Positions 53,724-63,300 of a DNA stretch of 64,000 nucleotides are shown in pieces. The first letter of the stretch is position 1, and each line of letters begins with the position of its first letter. This DNA comes from JBBQNY01 sp038255255 (GTDB lineage: Bacteria; Pseudomonadota; Gammaproteobacteria; Xanthomonadales; Ahniellaceae), in contig JBBSLL010000007.1 in NCBI GenBank assembly GCA_038255255.1, forward strand, positions 1 to 64,000, given 5' to 3'. Below the pieces are notes generated by a model. The model searched no databases. It was not told the origin of the DNA and worked only from the letters and a program-made list of their open reading frames with translations. The position numbers and the translations under genes were made by a program.

Positions 53724-55385
53724 CTATTCGCGGATGTCGACGTCTTTGGTCTCGGGCAGGAATAGCGTGCCGATGACCAGCGTCATCGCGGCAATGACGA
53801 TGGGGTACCAGAGCCCCTGGTAGATGTTGCCGCTCGCGACCACCATCGCGAAAGCGATGGTCGGCAGGAATCCGCCGAACCAGCCGTTGCCGATGTGATA
53901 CGGCAGCGACATCGACGTGTAGCGGATGCGCGTCGGGAAGAGCTCCACGAGCCATGCGGCGATGGGGCCGTAGACCATCGTCACGTAGATCACGAGGATC
54001 GTGAGCAACAGCAGCAGCATCGGCTTGTCGATGCGTGCGGGGTCGGCTTTGTCCGGATATCCCGCAGAGTCCAGCTCCGCCCTCAATGCCGCCACGAAAC
54101 TCTCGCCCTTCGCCTTGAACACGTCGGTCGCAAGCCGGCCACCCTCGAATGCCGGCACCGCGCGTGATCCGACTTTGACCGACGCGACGCTACCCGCTGG
54201 CGCCGCCTCATTCGCGTAGCTGACCCCGGCCTTTGCCAGCGCGGCCTTGGCGATATCGCAGCTGCTGCTGAAGACTTTTTTGCCCACCGGATCGAACTGG
54301 AAATGGCAGGCCGAAGGATCAGCCACGACCACCACGGGATTCGTCGCGACGGCCTGCTCCATCGCGGGATTGCCGTAGTGCGTGAGCGCCTTGAAGATCG
54401 GAAAGTAGGTGAGTGCCGCGAGGAGGCAGCCGGCCATCACGATCGGCTTGCGCCCCACCTTGTCCGACAACCAGCCAAACAGGATGAAGAACGGCGTGCC
54501 GATGATCAGCGCGCCCGCGATCAACAGGTTGGATGTGGTCGCCTCGATCTTGAGCGTCTGCGTGAGGAAGAACAGCGCGTAGAACTGTCCCGCGTACCAG
54601 ACCACGGCCTGGCCCGCGGTGGCCCCGAGCAGGGCGAGCAACGCGATCTTTCCGTTCGCCGAGAAGAAGCTCTCGGTAATCGGCGCCTGCGACGTCCTGC
54701 CCTGCGCTTTCATCTCCGCGAATACCGGCGACTCGCTCAGCTGCAGCCGGATCCAGACCGAGATGCCCAGCAGCGCCACCGACAGCAGGAACGGAATGCG
54801 CCAGCCCCACGCCTCGAAGGCTTCATTTCCTAGCGCGTAACGGCAGCCGAGAATGACCAGCAGCGACAGCAGCAGCCCGAGCGTTGCCGTGGTCTGGATG
54901 AAGCTGGTGTAGAACCCGCGCTTGCCCATCGGCGCGTGCTCGGCGACGTAGGTTGCCGCGCCGCCGTACTCGCCGCCGAGTGCGAGCCCTTGCAGCAGGC
55001 GCAAGGCGATCAGGATGATTGGCGCCGCCACGCCGATGCTCGCATAGCTCGGCAGCAGCCCGACCATGAAAGTCGACGCGCCCATGATCACGATGGTGAT
55101 GAGGAAGGTGACCTTGCGGCCGACCATGTCGCCGATGCGGCCGAACACCAGCGCGCCGAAGGGCCGCACCGCGAAGCCCGCGGCGAAAGCGAGTAGCGCG
55201 AAAATGAAACCGCTGGTCGGGTCGAGCGCCGAGAAGAACTGCTTCGCGATGATCGCCGCGAGCGACCCGTACAGATAGAAGTCATACCACTCGAACACCG
55301 TACCGAGGCTCGACGCGAACACCACCTTGCGATGGCTCTGCGGCAGCTCGCTGCGCTGGTCAGAATCAACTCCCCCAGTGGTCAT
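53724..55385 (-). CDS. MHS-family (MFS) metabolite:H+ symporter with an extra domain
   Basis: A 553-residue transporter of the major facilitator superfamily. It starts SSLGTVFEWYDFYLYGSLA and carries FGRIGDMVGRKVTFLITI and GLALGGEYGGAATYVAEHAP, family hallmarks of MHS (ProP/KgtP-type) transporters. Between helices 8 and 9 there is an unusual insert of about 105 residues with two Cys (PSACHFQFD and SSSCDIAKAA), where other members have a short loop. The substrate is unknown, probably an organic acid or osmolyte. It lies 26 nt after the SLC13 gene. Confidence 0.9.
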   Translation of the reverse strand: MTTGGVDSDQRSELPQSHRKVVFASSLGTVFEWYDFYLYGSLAAIIAKQFFSALDPTSGFIFALLAFAAGFAVRPFGALVFGRIGDMVGRKVTFLITIVIMGASTFMVGLLPSYASIGVAAPIILIALRLLQGLALGGEYGGAATYVAEHAPMGKRGFYTSFIQTTATLGLLLSLLVILGCRYALGNEAFEAWGWRIPFLLSVALLGISVWIRLQLSESPVFAEMKAQGRTSQAPITESFFSANGKIALLALLGATAGQAVVWYAGQFYALFFLTQTLKIEATTSNLLIAGALIIGTPFFILFGWLSDKVGRKPIVMAGCLLAALTYFPIFKALTHYGNPAMEQAVATNPVVVVADPSACHFQFDPVGKKVFSSSCDIAKAALAKAGVSYANEAAPAGSVASVKVGSRAVPAFEGGRLATDVFKAKGESFVAALRAELDSAGYPDKADPARIDKPMLLLLLTILVIYVTMVYGPIAAWLVELFPTRIRYTSMSLPYHIGNGWFGGFLPTIAFAMVVASGNIYQGLWYPIVIAAMTLVIGTLFLPETKDVDIRE

Positions 55386-55411
55386 GAATGTCCTTGTAGC
55401 GACAAGCGCGC

Positions 55412-57241
55412 TCAGCCCGCGAACATTGGCCAGAGCGGACCGTCGAGCCAGAGCCAGCGCGCCATCCACGCGGACACGCAGGCGGTCAGTACGGTCAATG
55501 GCAGGCCGATCCTGATGAAATCGGCAAAGCGATAGCGGCCCGGGCCAAGAATCAGCAGGTTCCCATGGTGGCCGATCGGCGTGATGAACGCGACCACGGC
55601 GCCGAGAGCCGTGCACACAACGAAAGGCGTGGGCGACAAACCCAGGGCCTCCGCCAGCGCAATCGCGATCGGCCCCAGCAACACAGTGGTCGCCGCATCC
55701 GACAGGAATTGAGTCAGTACGGCCGCCGTCGCAAACATCACCAGCAGGATCGAAAGCGCCGACCAGTCGCTCACCAGCAGCAGCAGCCCGTCGGCGAGCA
55801 ACTGCGCCGTGCCGGTCTGCTGCATGGCAATGCCAAGCGGAATCACGCCGGCGATCATCACGAAAACGCGCACGTCGATGCCGCGATATGCCTGGCCGAT
55901 GGCGATGCAACGGGTGATGACCATGGCCACCGCGCCCATCAGGAAGGCCAGCGACGCGGGCAGGAACTCGGTTGCGGCGGCGAGCACCGTGGCGCCCATG
56001 ATCACCAGGGCCAGCGGCGCGCGCACCCGTCGCTTGGCCTCTCCGGCAAAGGGCACCAGCATGAGAAAGCCGTGATGCGCAGCGAGATCGGCAAATGTCG
56101 TCGGACTGCCCCACAACACCAGCAGATCGCCCTCGCGCAACCGGGCGTCCGCCAGTCGGGGGGCCATCGCCTCGCCGCGCCGCCAGAGTCCGGCGATCAC
56201 CGCCTGGAACTGCCGCGAGAAATCGAGCTCCCGGATGCTTCGGCCGATGAACTCCGACCCCGGCGCAACCACCGCCTGTACCAGTTGCCGGTCATCCTTT
56301 TCGGTCTGCGCGCCACCGAATCGCGCGATCGCGTTCAGCTCGACGCCGGGATCGTCGTGCAATGAAGCCAGTGCATCTGCCGATGCCTCCACCAGCAGCA
56401 CATCGCCGCTGAGGAGCACGCTGGAATCGACGAGGTCGGGGCGCTCCGCATTGTCCCGGAGCCAGGCGACCATGCGGAACTTGTCGCCCAGTGCCTTCTT
56501 GAGTCCGGCGAGCGGACGCGTCGCCCACCGCGATCCGTCGATGATGAGCAACTCCGTGCGGTACTGGTCGAGACGCAGGTATTCATCATCACCCGACAAG
56601 CCCGTGTGCTTGGGCAGCAGCCAGCGTGCGACCAGCATGTACAGCACGCCGATCGACACCAGCGCCGCGCCGATCGGCGTGATCGAGAAGAAACTCAGGT
56701 CTTCGGCACCCGAGCGCTCGAGCAGATTGTCGGCGAGCAGGAACGCCGGCGCGCTGACCAGCGTGAGCGTGGTGCCGAGCGAGGCCGCAAACGACATCGG
56801 CATGAGCAGCCGTGACGCCGAAATGCCATTTGCCTTGGCGAAGCGCGTGAGGATCGGCAGCATCATCGCGGTGACCATCACGTGGTGCGTGAACGAGGCC
56901 ATGGCCGCCACCGCCGGCATGACCACGGCGATCGCGCGCGGCTCGCTCTTGCCCGACGCGCGGCCGATCCATTGGCCCACGTGCTCGGTGATACCGGTCG
57001 CGGCCAGTGCACCCGAAATCACAAACACGGCAGCCAGGATGATCGCGGGTTCGCTCGAAAATCCCGAGAGCGCCTGCGGCGCGTCGAGGACTCCGGCGAT
57101 CACAAGCGCGAGCACCGTCAGCATCGCGGTGATGTCCACCCGCAATCGCTCGCTCATGAACAGGTACAGCGCGCCCGCCAGGATCAGCAGGAACCAGACC
57201 TGGTGCAGGGTGACGTGGGACAGTGCAGCTGCGGGGTCCAT
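55412..57241 (-). CDS. SLC13-family permease with TrkA-C domains
   Basis: A 609-residue anion permease. About eleven transmembrane helices are split by two cytoplasmic TrkA-C (RCK_C) domains in the middle (about 220-400: MVAWLRDNAERPDLVD, VQAVVAPGSEFIGRSIREL). The permease halves carry FTHHVMVTAMMLPIL and FLSDAATTVLLGPIA, where the family signature binds Na and anion. Substrates of relatives are dicarboxylates, sulfate or arsenite; none can be assigned here. It is divergent from the nitrilase gene, with 53 nt between starts, and forms an operon with the MHS gene. Confidence 0.9.
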   Translation of the reverse strand: MDPAAALSHVTLHQVWFLLILAGALYLFMSERLRVDITAMLTVLALVIAGVLDAPQALSGFSSEPAIILAAVFVISGALAATGITEHVGQWIGRASGKSEPRAIAVVMPAVAAMASFTHHVMVTAMMLPILTRFAKANGISASRLLMPMSFAASLGTTLTLVSAPAFLLADNLLERSGAEDLSFFSITPIGAALVSIGVLYMLVARWLLPKHTGLSGDDEYLRLDQYRTELLIIDGSRWATRPLAGLKKALGDKFRMVAWLRDNAERPDLVDSSVLLSGDVLLVEASADALASLHDDPGVELNAIARFGGAQTEKDDRQLVQAVVAPGSEFIGRSIRELDFSRQFQAVIAGLWRRGEAMAPRLADARLREGDLLVLWGSPTTFADLAAHHGFLMLVPFAGEAKRRVRAPLALVIMGATVLAAATEFLPASLAFLMGAVAMVITRCIAIGQAYRGIDVRVFVMIAGVIPLGIAMQQTGTAQLLADGLLLLVSDWSALSILLVMFATAAVLTQFLSDAATTVLLGPIAIALAEALGLSPTPFVVCTALGAVVAFITPIGHHGNLLILGPGRYRFADFIRIGLPLTVLTACVSAWMARWLWLDGPLWPMFAG

Positions 57242-57294
57242 GCGTGCATTGTGCGATATATGCTGGTCGTGCCCCACAAGCCCGGTCCGAAGCC

Positions 57295-58245
57295 ATGTCA
57301 TCCGATCGTTCTGTGGTTGCACTCGCCCAGATCGCACCGGTCTGGCTCGATCGCGCCGCGACGCTGGCGAAAATAGGCACACAGATCGGCGAGGCCGGCC
57401 GCGCAGGTGCGCGGCTGGTCGTGTTCGGCGAGGCCCTGCTGCCGGGGTATCCCTTCTGGGTCGAGCACACCGACGGCGCGCGCTTCGAGTCGCCGCTGCA
57501 GAAAGAGCTTTACGCGCGCTACGTGGACCAGGCGGTGGATGTGCACGCCGGCGGCCTCGCGCCGCTGTGCAAGGCCGCGCGCGAGGCCCGCACCTGGGCC
57601 GTGGTGGGCTGCATTGAACGCGATGGCGCACGCGGGCACAGCGTCTTCTGTTCACTGGTGGTGATCGACGACGCCGGCGAAATCCGCACCGTGCATCGCA
57701 AGCTGTGTCCGACCCACGAGGAACGCCTGGTGTGGTCGCAGGGCGATGGCGTGGGCCTCGAGACGTTTGCGCTCGACCGCTTCCGGCTCGGCGCGCTCAA
57801 CTGCTGGGAAAACTGGATGCCGCTGGCGCGCTCGTCGCTGTACGCGCAGGGCGAGGACCTGCATGTCGCGCTGTGGCCGGGGAGCGCGCGCAACACCGAA
57901 CAGATCACGCCCTTCATTGCGCGCGAGGGTCGCAGCTTCGTGCTGTCTGTTTCCGGCCTGATGCGGCGCGAGGACATCCCCGACAGCGTGCCGCACGCCG
58001 CACTGCTGCGCGAGGCTCTGCCCGCGGTCTGCGCGGATGGTGGCTCGTGCATCGCGGGCCCCGATGGAGAATGGGTGATCCCGCCGCACACCGGCGAGGA
58101 AATCCTGCTCGTCGCCGAGATCGACCACGCGCGCGTGCGCGAAGGGCGGCACAGCTTCGATCCGTTCGGACATTATTCGCGGCCCGATGTGCTCGAGCTC
58201 AAGGTGAACCGGCGGCGCGGGACCGGCGCGCGGCTCATCGACTGA
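57295..58245 (+). CDS. Nitrilase-superfamily carbon-nitrogen hydrolase
   Basis: A 316-residue enzyme of the nitrilase branch. The catalytic triad is Glu46 (VFGEALLPG), Lys136 (VHRKLCPTHEE) and Cys170 (GALNCWENWMPLA). The CWENW motif is that of true nitrilases or closely related aliphatic amidases, so it probably converts organic nitriles or small amides to acids and ammonia. It shares a short divergent promoter region with the SLC13 permease, which may move its product or substrate (inference). Confidence 0.92.
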   Translation: MSSDRSVVALAQIAPVWLDRAATLAKIGTQIGEAGRAGARLVVFGEALLPGYPFWVEHTDGARFESPLQKELYARYVDQAVDVHAGGLAPLCKAAREARTWAVVGCIERDGARGHSVFCSLVVIDDAGEIRTVHRKLCPTHEERLVWSQGDGVGLETFALDRFRLGALNCWENWMPLARSSLYAQGEDLHVALWPGSARNTEQITPFIAREGRSFVLSVSGLMRREDIPDSVPHAALLREALPAVCADGGSCIAGPDGEWVIPPHTGEEILLVAEIDHARVREGRHSFDPFGHYSRPDVLELKVNRRRGTGARLID

Positions 58246-58260
58246 ACTTGCGCGACTCGT

Positions 58261-58319
58261 TGCAGGAGAGACGTCAGTCACGACCATGCACGCGGACCGC
58301 GACTGGCGTCGCTTCTGCA
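58261..58319. repeat. REP-type element, GCAGGAG core
   Basis: TGCAGGAGAGACGTCAGTC (58261-58279) and an inverted partner GACTGGCGTCGCTTCTGCA (58301-58319) around a variable centre. Same family as 45901-45978. It lies between the nitrilase stop and the next gene. Confidence 0.7.
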
Positions 58320-58367
58320 TTTTCCTTAGGCTCTGCATCACAGGAAACGGTGTTTCGAGGTGACGCA

Positions 58368-59669
58368 ATGATCCGTCTCAGGTTCGCTGCAATTGGCCTT
58401 GCACTGGTGATGTCGCAAGCGGCCTGGGGACAGATGATCCCTGCGCCAGCAAGGAATCTGCGCGTGATACCGGATCGACCCGATGCCGGCGCTGCGGTCG
58501 TGGCGCGCCTGTCAATCGACGGTTGCGTAGGCGTCGGTCCTTCCAACGTTTTCAGGATTGGCACGATCGTGTACTTGAGGCACCTGCTCCAGGGGCTTCC
58601 GTGCGGCGTGCCTCCACCGGCTTCCGATGTCGACTTTCCCATCGGTACCTTTTCGGCCGGCGTGTACACCTTGCGTTACGAGCCTTCGGGGTCGGGGCTG
58701 GGATACCTGCATCAAGCAAGGGAATTCACGGTCGGAACGCCGCTGCAAATGGCTTCCGTCCTTCCATACGACACGCCGATTCTCGACTACCCCGTCGTGC
58801 CGGGCGTGTATTACGAGGTCACCCGTCCCGGCAGCGGCTACATGATCGATCTGCTGCCGAAAACGCAGCCGCCGGATTTTCTGTTCGGCTCCGTGTACAG
58901 CTATGACGCGCAGGGGCAACCCAGGTGGTACTCGCTCGGTGGCAATTGGTCGAAAGGCACGCCCGCGCAAATCGTTCGCGGACAACGGTACGGCACCGTG
59001 ACATCGCCTTTCAGCGTGGCGTCCGGAGGCAACTGTTACGGCTGTACCTACACGCCCAACCAGAACGCGCCGGACCCGACGCTGGGAACGCTGACGCTCG
59101 TGCAGCGCGGCAGTTTCAATCTCGACGTCGAATGGCGCGGCACCACCACGCGCATCACGCGCCTGAATCTCAAGCCCGAGCTGCTGGTGGGCCGTTGGCG
59201 CGGCCGACTGTTTTATCGCGACCCCGGAAACTCCAACGCTGAGCTCGGATCGGGTTATTACATCGCTGAAGTCCGCCGCAGGACGGAGTCGGAAAAAATC
59301 CGGTTCTGGACCGACGAAAACTTGCCGATTCCCGCCGCTACCGACATCCAGTTCGTCGGGCACTGTCCGTTCGCAAGCAGCGAGACCGCCAGCGGATCGC
59401 TGTGCTTCTCCGCAAGCCCGGGCGTTCAACCGCCGGTGACCACCTTCTATCACGATGCGCAGGACGGCGAGTTCAAGGCCATCACTGCCTGCCCATTCGA
59501 CGAATGCAGGGATGCGACCGGTGCCTACAAGCCCAGTACCGCGAACTCCCCACCCGACTATCGCCGCGTGCTGATGCCGGACCAGAACACGCTGCGGATC
59601 CTGTCCGTCGTCGGCCGACCGGGGCAGGAGCGCATCGTCAGCGAGGAGGAGTACCACCGCATTCGTTGA
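58368..59669 (+). CDS. Cysteine-rich secreted protein of unknown function
   Basis: A 433-residue protein with signal peptide (LRFAAIGLALVMSQAAWGQ). The mature part has nine or more Cys (GCVGVG, LPCGV, NCYGCTYTP, HCPF, LCFS, ACPFDEC), suggesting disulfides, and a long beta-rich central region with a repeated YEV/YYI pattern. I recognise no family and no catalytic motif. GAGGTGACGCA precedes the ATG. It lacks the LF..GFE tail of the two propeller proteins. Confidence 0.7.
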   Translation: MIRLRFAAIGLALVMSQAAWGQMIPAPARNLRVIPDRPDAGAAVVARLSIDGCVGVGPSNVFRIGTIVYLRHLLQGLPCGVPPPASDVDFPIGTFSAGVYTLRYEPSGSGLGYLHQAREFTVGTPLQMASVLPYDTPILDYPVVPGVYYEVTRPGSGYMIDLLPKTQPPDFLFGSVYSYDAQGQPRWYSLGGNWSKGTPAQIVRGQRYGTVTSPFSVASGGNCYGCTYTPNQNAPDPTLGTLTLVQRGSFNLDVEWRGTTTRITRLNLKPELLVGRWRGRLFYRDPGNSNAELGSGYYIAEVRRRTESEKIRFWTDENLPIPAATDIQFVGHCPFASSETASGSLCFSASPGVQPPVTTFYHDAQDGEFKAITACPFDECRDATGAYKPSTANSPPDYRRVLMPDQNTLRILSVVGRPGQERIVSEEEYHRIR

Positions 59670-59817
59670 AGCCCCCTCTTCGACGGTTTCGAGCAGTGAC
59701 GACGGTGGCCTGAGGGCCGTGATGGAACCCCGTCGAACACTCGGCCCGGGAGCCTGGCCGGTTCCGGACAGGCGGCGATTGGACTAGCCTGCGTCTGTTC
59801 GGTTTCGGAGCGCAGCC

Positions 59818-60165
59818 ATGATCCACCAGGGCAGTTGTCACTGTGGCAAGGTCGCCTTCGAGGTCGAGGGCGACATCGATGGCGCGATGAGCTGCAACTG
59901 CTCGATGTGCTCGCGCAGGGGTTCCTTGCTCTGGTTCGTGCCGCGTGACGCGCTGCGCGTGCAGACCCCCGAAGCCGAAATCGGCAACTACACGTTCAAC
60001 AAGCACGTGATCCAGCATCGCTTCTGCACGACCTGCGGGATCCATCCCTACGGCGATGGGGTCGATCCGCAAGGCAACCGCATGGCGGCCATCAACCTGC
60101 GCTGCGTCGAAGGTCTCGAGCTCGAATCCATTCCGGTCAGGCACTTCGACGGACGATCGTTGTAA
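59818..60165 (+). CDS. GFA family zinc protein (CENP-V/GFA fold)
   Basis: A 115-residue glutathione-dependent formaldehyde-activating-like protein. Zinc ligands are in CHCGKVAFEVEG, CNCSMCSRRGSLLWF and FCTTCGIHPYGDG. The fold is CENP-V/GFA; enzymatic activity in bacteria is mostly untested. It stands alone between an unknown secreted protein and the alpha-2-macroglobulin gene. Confidence 0.9.
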   Translation: MIHQGSCHCGKVAFEVEGDIDGAMSCNCSMCSRRGSLLWFVPRDALRVQTPEAEIGNYTFNKHVIQHRFCTTCGIHPYGDGVDPQGNRMAAINLRCVEGLELESIPVRHFDGRSL

Positions 60166-60300
60166 CAACTGAGCCGGCGCCGCGCGCGTCAGCGTTGCGC
60201 CCCTTCTCCGTCGCATTGGCGCGCTTGAATTGCCACATGCGCTCGGCAACGATGGGCGCGCCCGCTGCGCCTTCGACGCCGGGCTGGGGACCAAGCCTCG

Positions 60301-63300
60301 ATGGACGTTTTCCGTGAGATGTTCCGGGCGCTCGGCGCGCTGTTCGCTGGCATCTTCGGCGCGGTTTCATGGCGAGCACCCGCGTGGCTCACCGGCGCGC
60401 GCGCAGGACTCGCCGCCGCCGAAGCGAAGGCGCGCCGGCATCCGCGCGAGTCGCTCGGCATCGCCGGCGGCGTACTCGCTCTCCTGCTGATCGGCTGGGT
60501 GGGATACCGCTGGTACCAGGATCGTCCGCGCCCGCCCCAGCCCGTTGAGATCGCGTTCCAGGTGACGCCGCCAGCGCCCACGGACTACTCCGGAGAGTTT
60601 CCGGCAGTGAACGTTTTGCGCGTGACGTTCGACGGGTCCGTCGCGCCGATCGAAAAGGTGGGCAAGGAGGTGCTCGAAGGCATCCGCGCCAAACCCGCGC
60701 TCGACGGGACGTGGCAGTGGGAGGGTGATCGTGTCCTCGAGTTCACGCCGAAGCACGACTGGCCCATCGGGCAGGACGTCAAGGTCGCCTTCGATGTTGC
60801 GGTGATGTTCGCGCCGCAGGTGCGGGTGAAGGAACACGATTTTGATTTCACCACTCCCGCGTTCGGGGTGAACGTGGCCGAGTCCGAGTTCTACCAGGAC
60901 CCACAGGACCCGCTGCTCAAGAAGGTGATCGTCGCCTTCGGCTTCAGCCACCCGGTCGACGTCGCAAGCTTCGAGAAGCGCCTCGGCATCCTGCTGAGCG
61001 ACCGCAAGGGCAAGCCGAAGAAGCGCGCGTTCACCGTTACCTATGACGAAAAGAAGCTCAAGGGCTTCGTGCATTCCGAGCGCCTGAGCCTGCCGCTCGA
61101 AGCGCAGGACCTCATCGTCACGCTCGCAGGGGGCGTGCGCGCCGCACGCGGCGGTCGCGCCACCGGGACTCCGGTCGAGTCGCGCGTCCCGGTGCCGGGG
61201 CTTTACAGCCTCTCCGTGTCCGGGGTCGAGCCCACGCTCGTCGACAACGCGCGCTTCGAGCCCGAACAGATCGTGGTCGTCAGCTTCTCGCAATCGGTTT
61301 CCGAAAGCGAAGCCAAGCGCACCACGCGCGCGTGGCTGCTGCCGCTGCAGCATCCGGATCCGGCAAAACGCGTCCGCAATCGGCCTTACGACTGGAACAC
61401 GGATGAAGTGAGCGAGAGTGTGCTCGCGCAGTCCGAGCCGCTGCCGCTCGATCCGATCGCCTCGGAATCCGAACACGCCGAAGTGCACAGTTTCCGCTAC
61501 CAGGCGGATGTGGGGCGTTTCGTATTCCTGCGCGTCAACCGGGGACTGAAATCCTTTGGCGGTTACATCCTCGGCAAGCACGATTCGCGCGTGGTGCAGG
61601 TGCCACCTTTCCCGCAGACCCTGCGCTTCCTCGGCGAAGGCTCGCTGCTGGCGCTGAGCGGCGAGAAGCGCGTCGCCGTGGTCGCACGCAACATGCCCGG
61701 CATGAAATTCGAGGTCTCGCAGCTGCTGCCGCAGCAGCTCCAGCATCTGGTGGGGTTCAACAACGGCACGTACCAGCTTCCCGAGCTCGGCGCGATGAGT
61801 CCGGAACAGATCACCGAACGGTTCGTGCAGAAGATCGCGTTCCCCGCGATCGGTCCGAGCAAGGCGCACTACCAGGGCGTCGACCTTTCCGAATACCTCG
61901 CAAGGTCCGGTCGTCGCGGCATCTTCCTGTTGCGCCTTTATCAGCACGACCCTGCGCGGCCGCAACATGACGACAACGACTGGGACGGCGAGCTGTTCGA
62001 TTCTCGCCTCGTCGTGCTGACCGATCTTGGCCTCGTACTCAAGAAATCGAAGGACGGCAGTCTCGATGTGTTCGTGCAGTCGATCGCCGACGGTGCGCCT
62101 GTCGGGTCCGCGAAAGTCGAGGTGCTGGGGCGCAATGGCGAAACCATCGCGAGCGTGCTGGCCGATGCCGACGGCCGCGCCCGTATTGAACCCCTGCATG
62201 CCTTCAGGCGCGACAAGGCGCCCGCACTCGTCACAGTGTCGCGCGGCGAGGACCTCTCGTTCCTTCCCCTGGATTCTTCCGATCGGCAACTCGATTACTC
62301 GCGCTTTGACGTCGGCGGCATCGAGAGTGCGAGCGAAGCCGGAAGCCTTTCAGCGCATCTCTTCTCCGACCGCGGCCTCTACCGACCCGGCGATACCTTC
62401 CACATCGGCATGATCGTCCGCGCCGCCGACTGGAGCCGGTCGCTCGATGCCCTGCCGCTGCAGGTCGAGGTTTTCGACCCGAACGGACTTCGAGTCGACA
62501 AGAAACTCTTCCCGGTCGGCCCCATGGGTTTCGAGGAGATGCGTTTCACGCCTGCCGAAAGCGCACCGACCGGCACGTATTCCATCAACCTGTCGCTCAT
62601 CGAGCGCGCCAACCAGATCCGAACCATCGGTTCAACGACGGTCGAGGTCAAGGAATTCCTGCCCGACCGCATGAAGGCCACGGCCACGCTATCGAGCGCG
62701 GCCACCGAAGGCTGGGTCAAACCCGATGGGCTGGCTTCGCGCGTGCTGCTGCAGAACCTGTTCGGCACGCCGGCGCAGGATCGACGCGTCACGGCGAAGC
62801 TGACGCTCGCGCCGATCTTCCCCGAGTTCGCGAGCCATCCGGGCTACCGTTTCTTCGACCCGCGCCACGCCAAGGAACCGGTCTCCGAGAATCTCGGTGA
62901 AGCGAAGACCAACACCGAAGGCGAAGCGGTGTTTCCGCTCAAGCTCGAACGCTTCGTCAACGCGACCTATCGACTGCATTTCCTCGCGCAGGGTTTCGAG
63001 GCCGAAGGAGGGCGCAGCGTCGCGTCCGAGATCGCCACCATGGTCTCGCCGGTCGACTACCTCGTTGGCGCCAAGACCGACGGCGAGCTCGACTACGTGG
63101 AGCGCGGCGCGGAGCGCTTCGCCGAGTTCATCGCGGTCGACCCGACTGCGAAACGCACGGATGTGGCCGGGCTCAAGGTCGCGTTGGTGGAACGGCGCTT
63201 CGTATCAGTACTCACCAAGCAGGATTCGGGTGTCTACAAGTACGAATCGCGTCCGAAGGAAATCGACGTGTCCGAAAAACCGGTCGCGTTGATCGCCGCG

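Noticed and set aside
52334..53776. Plus-strand frame of 480 codons
   Set aside because: It is antisense to the SpoIIE phosphatase gene with intact metal motifs.
60367..62289. Open frame of 640 codons on the minus strand
   Set aside because: It lies entirely antisense to the alpha-2-macroglobulin gene, which has clear family motifs; the minus frame has none.
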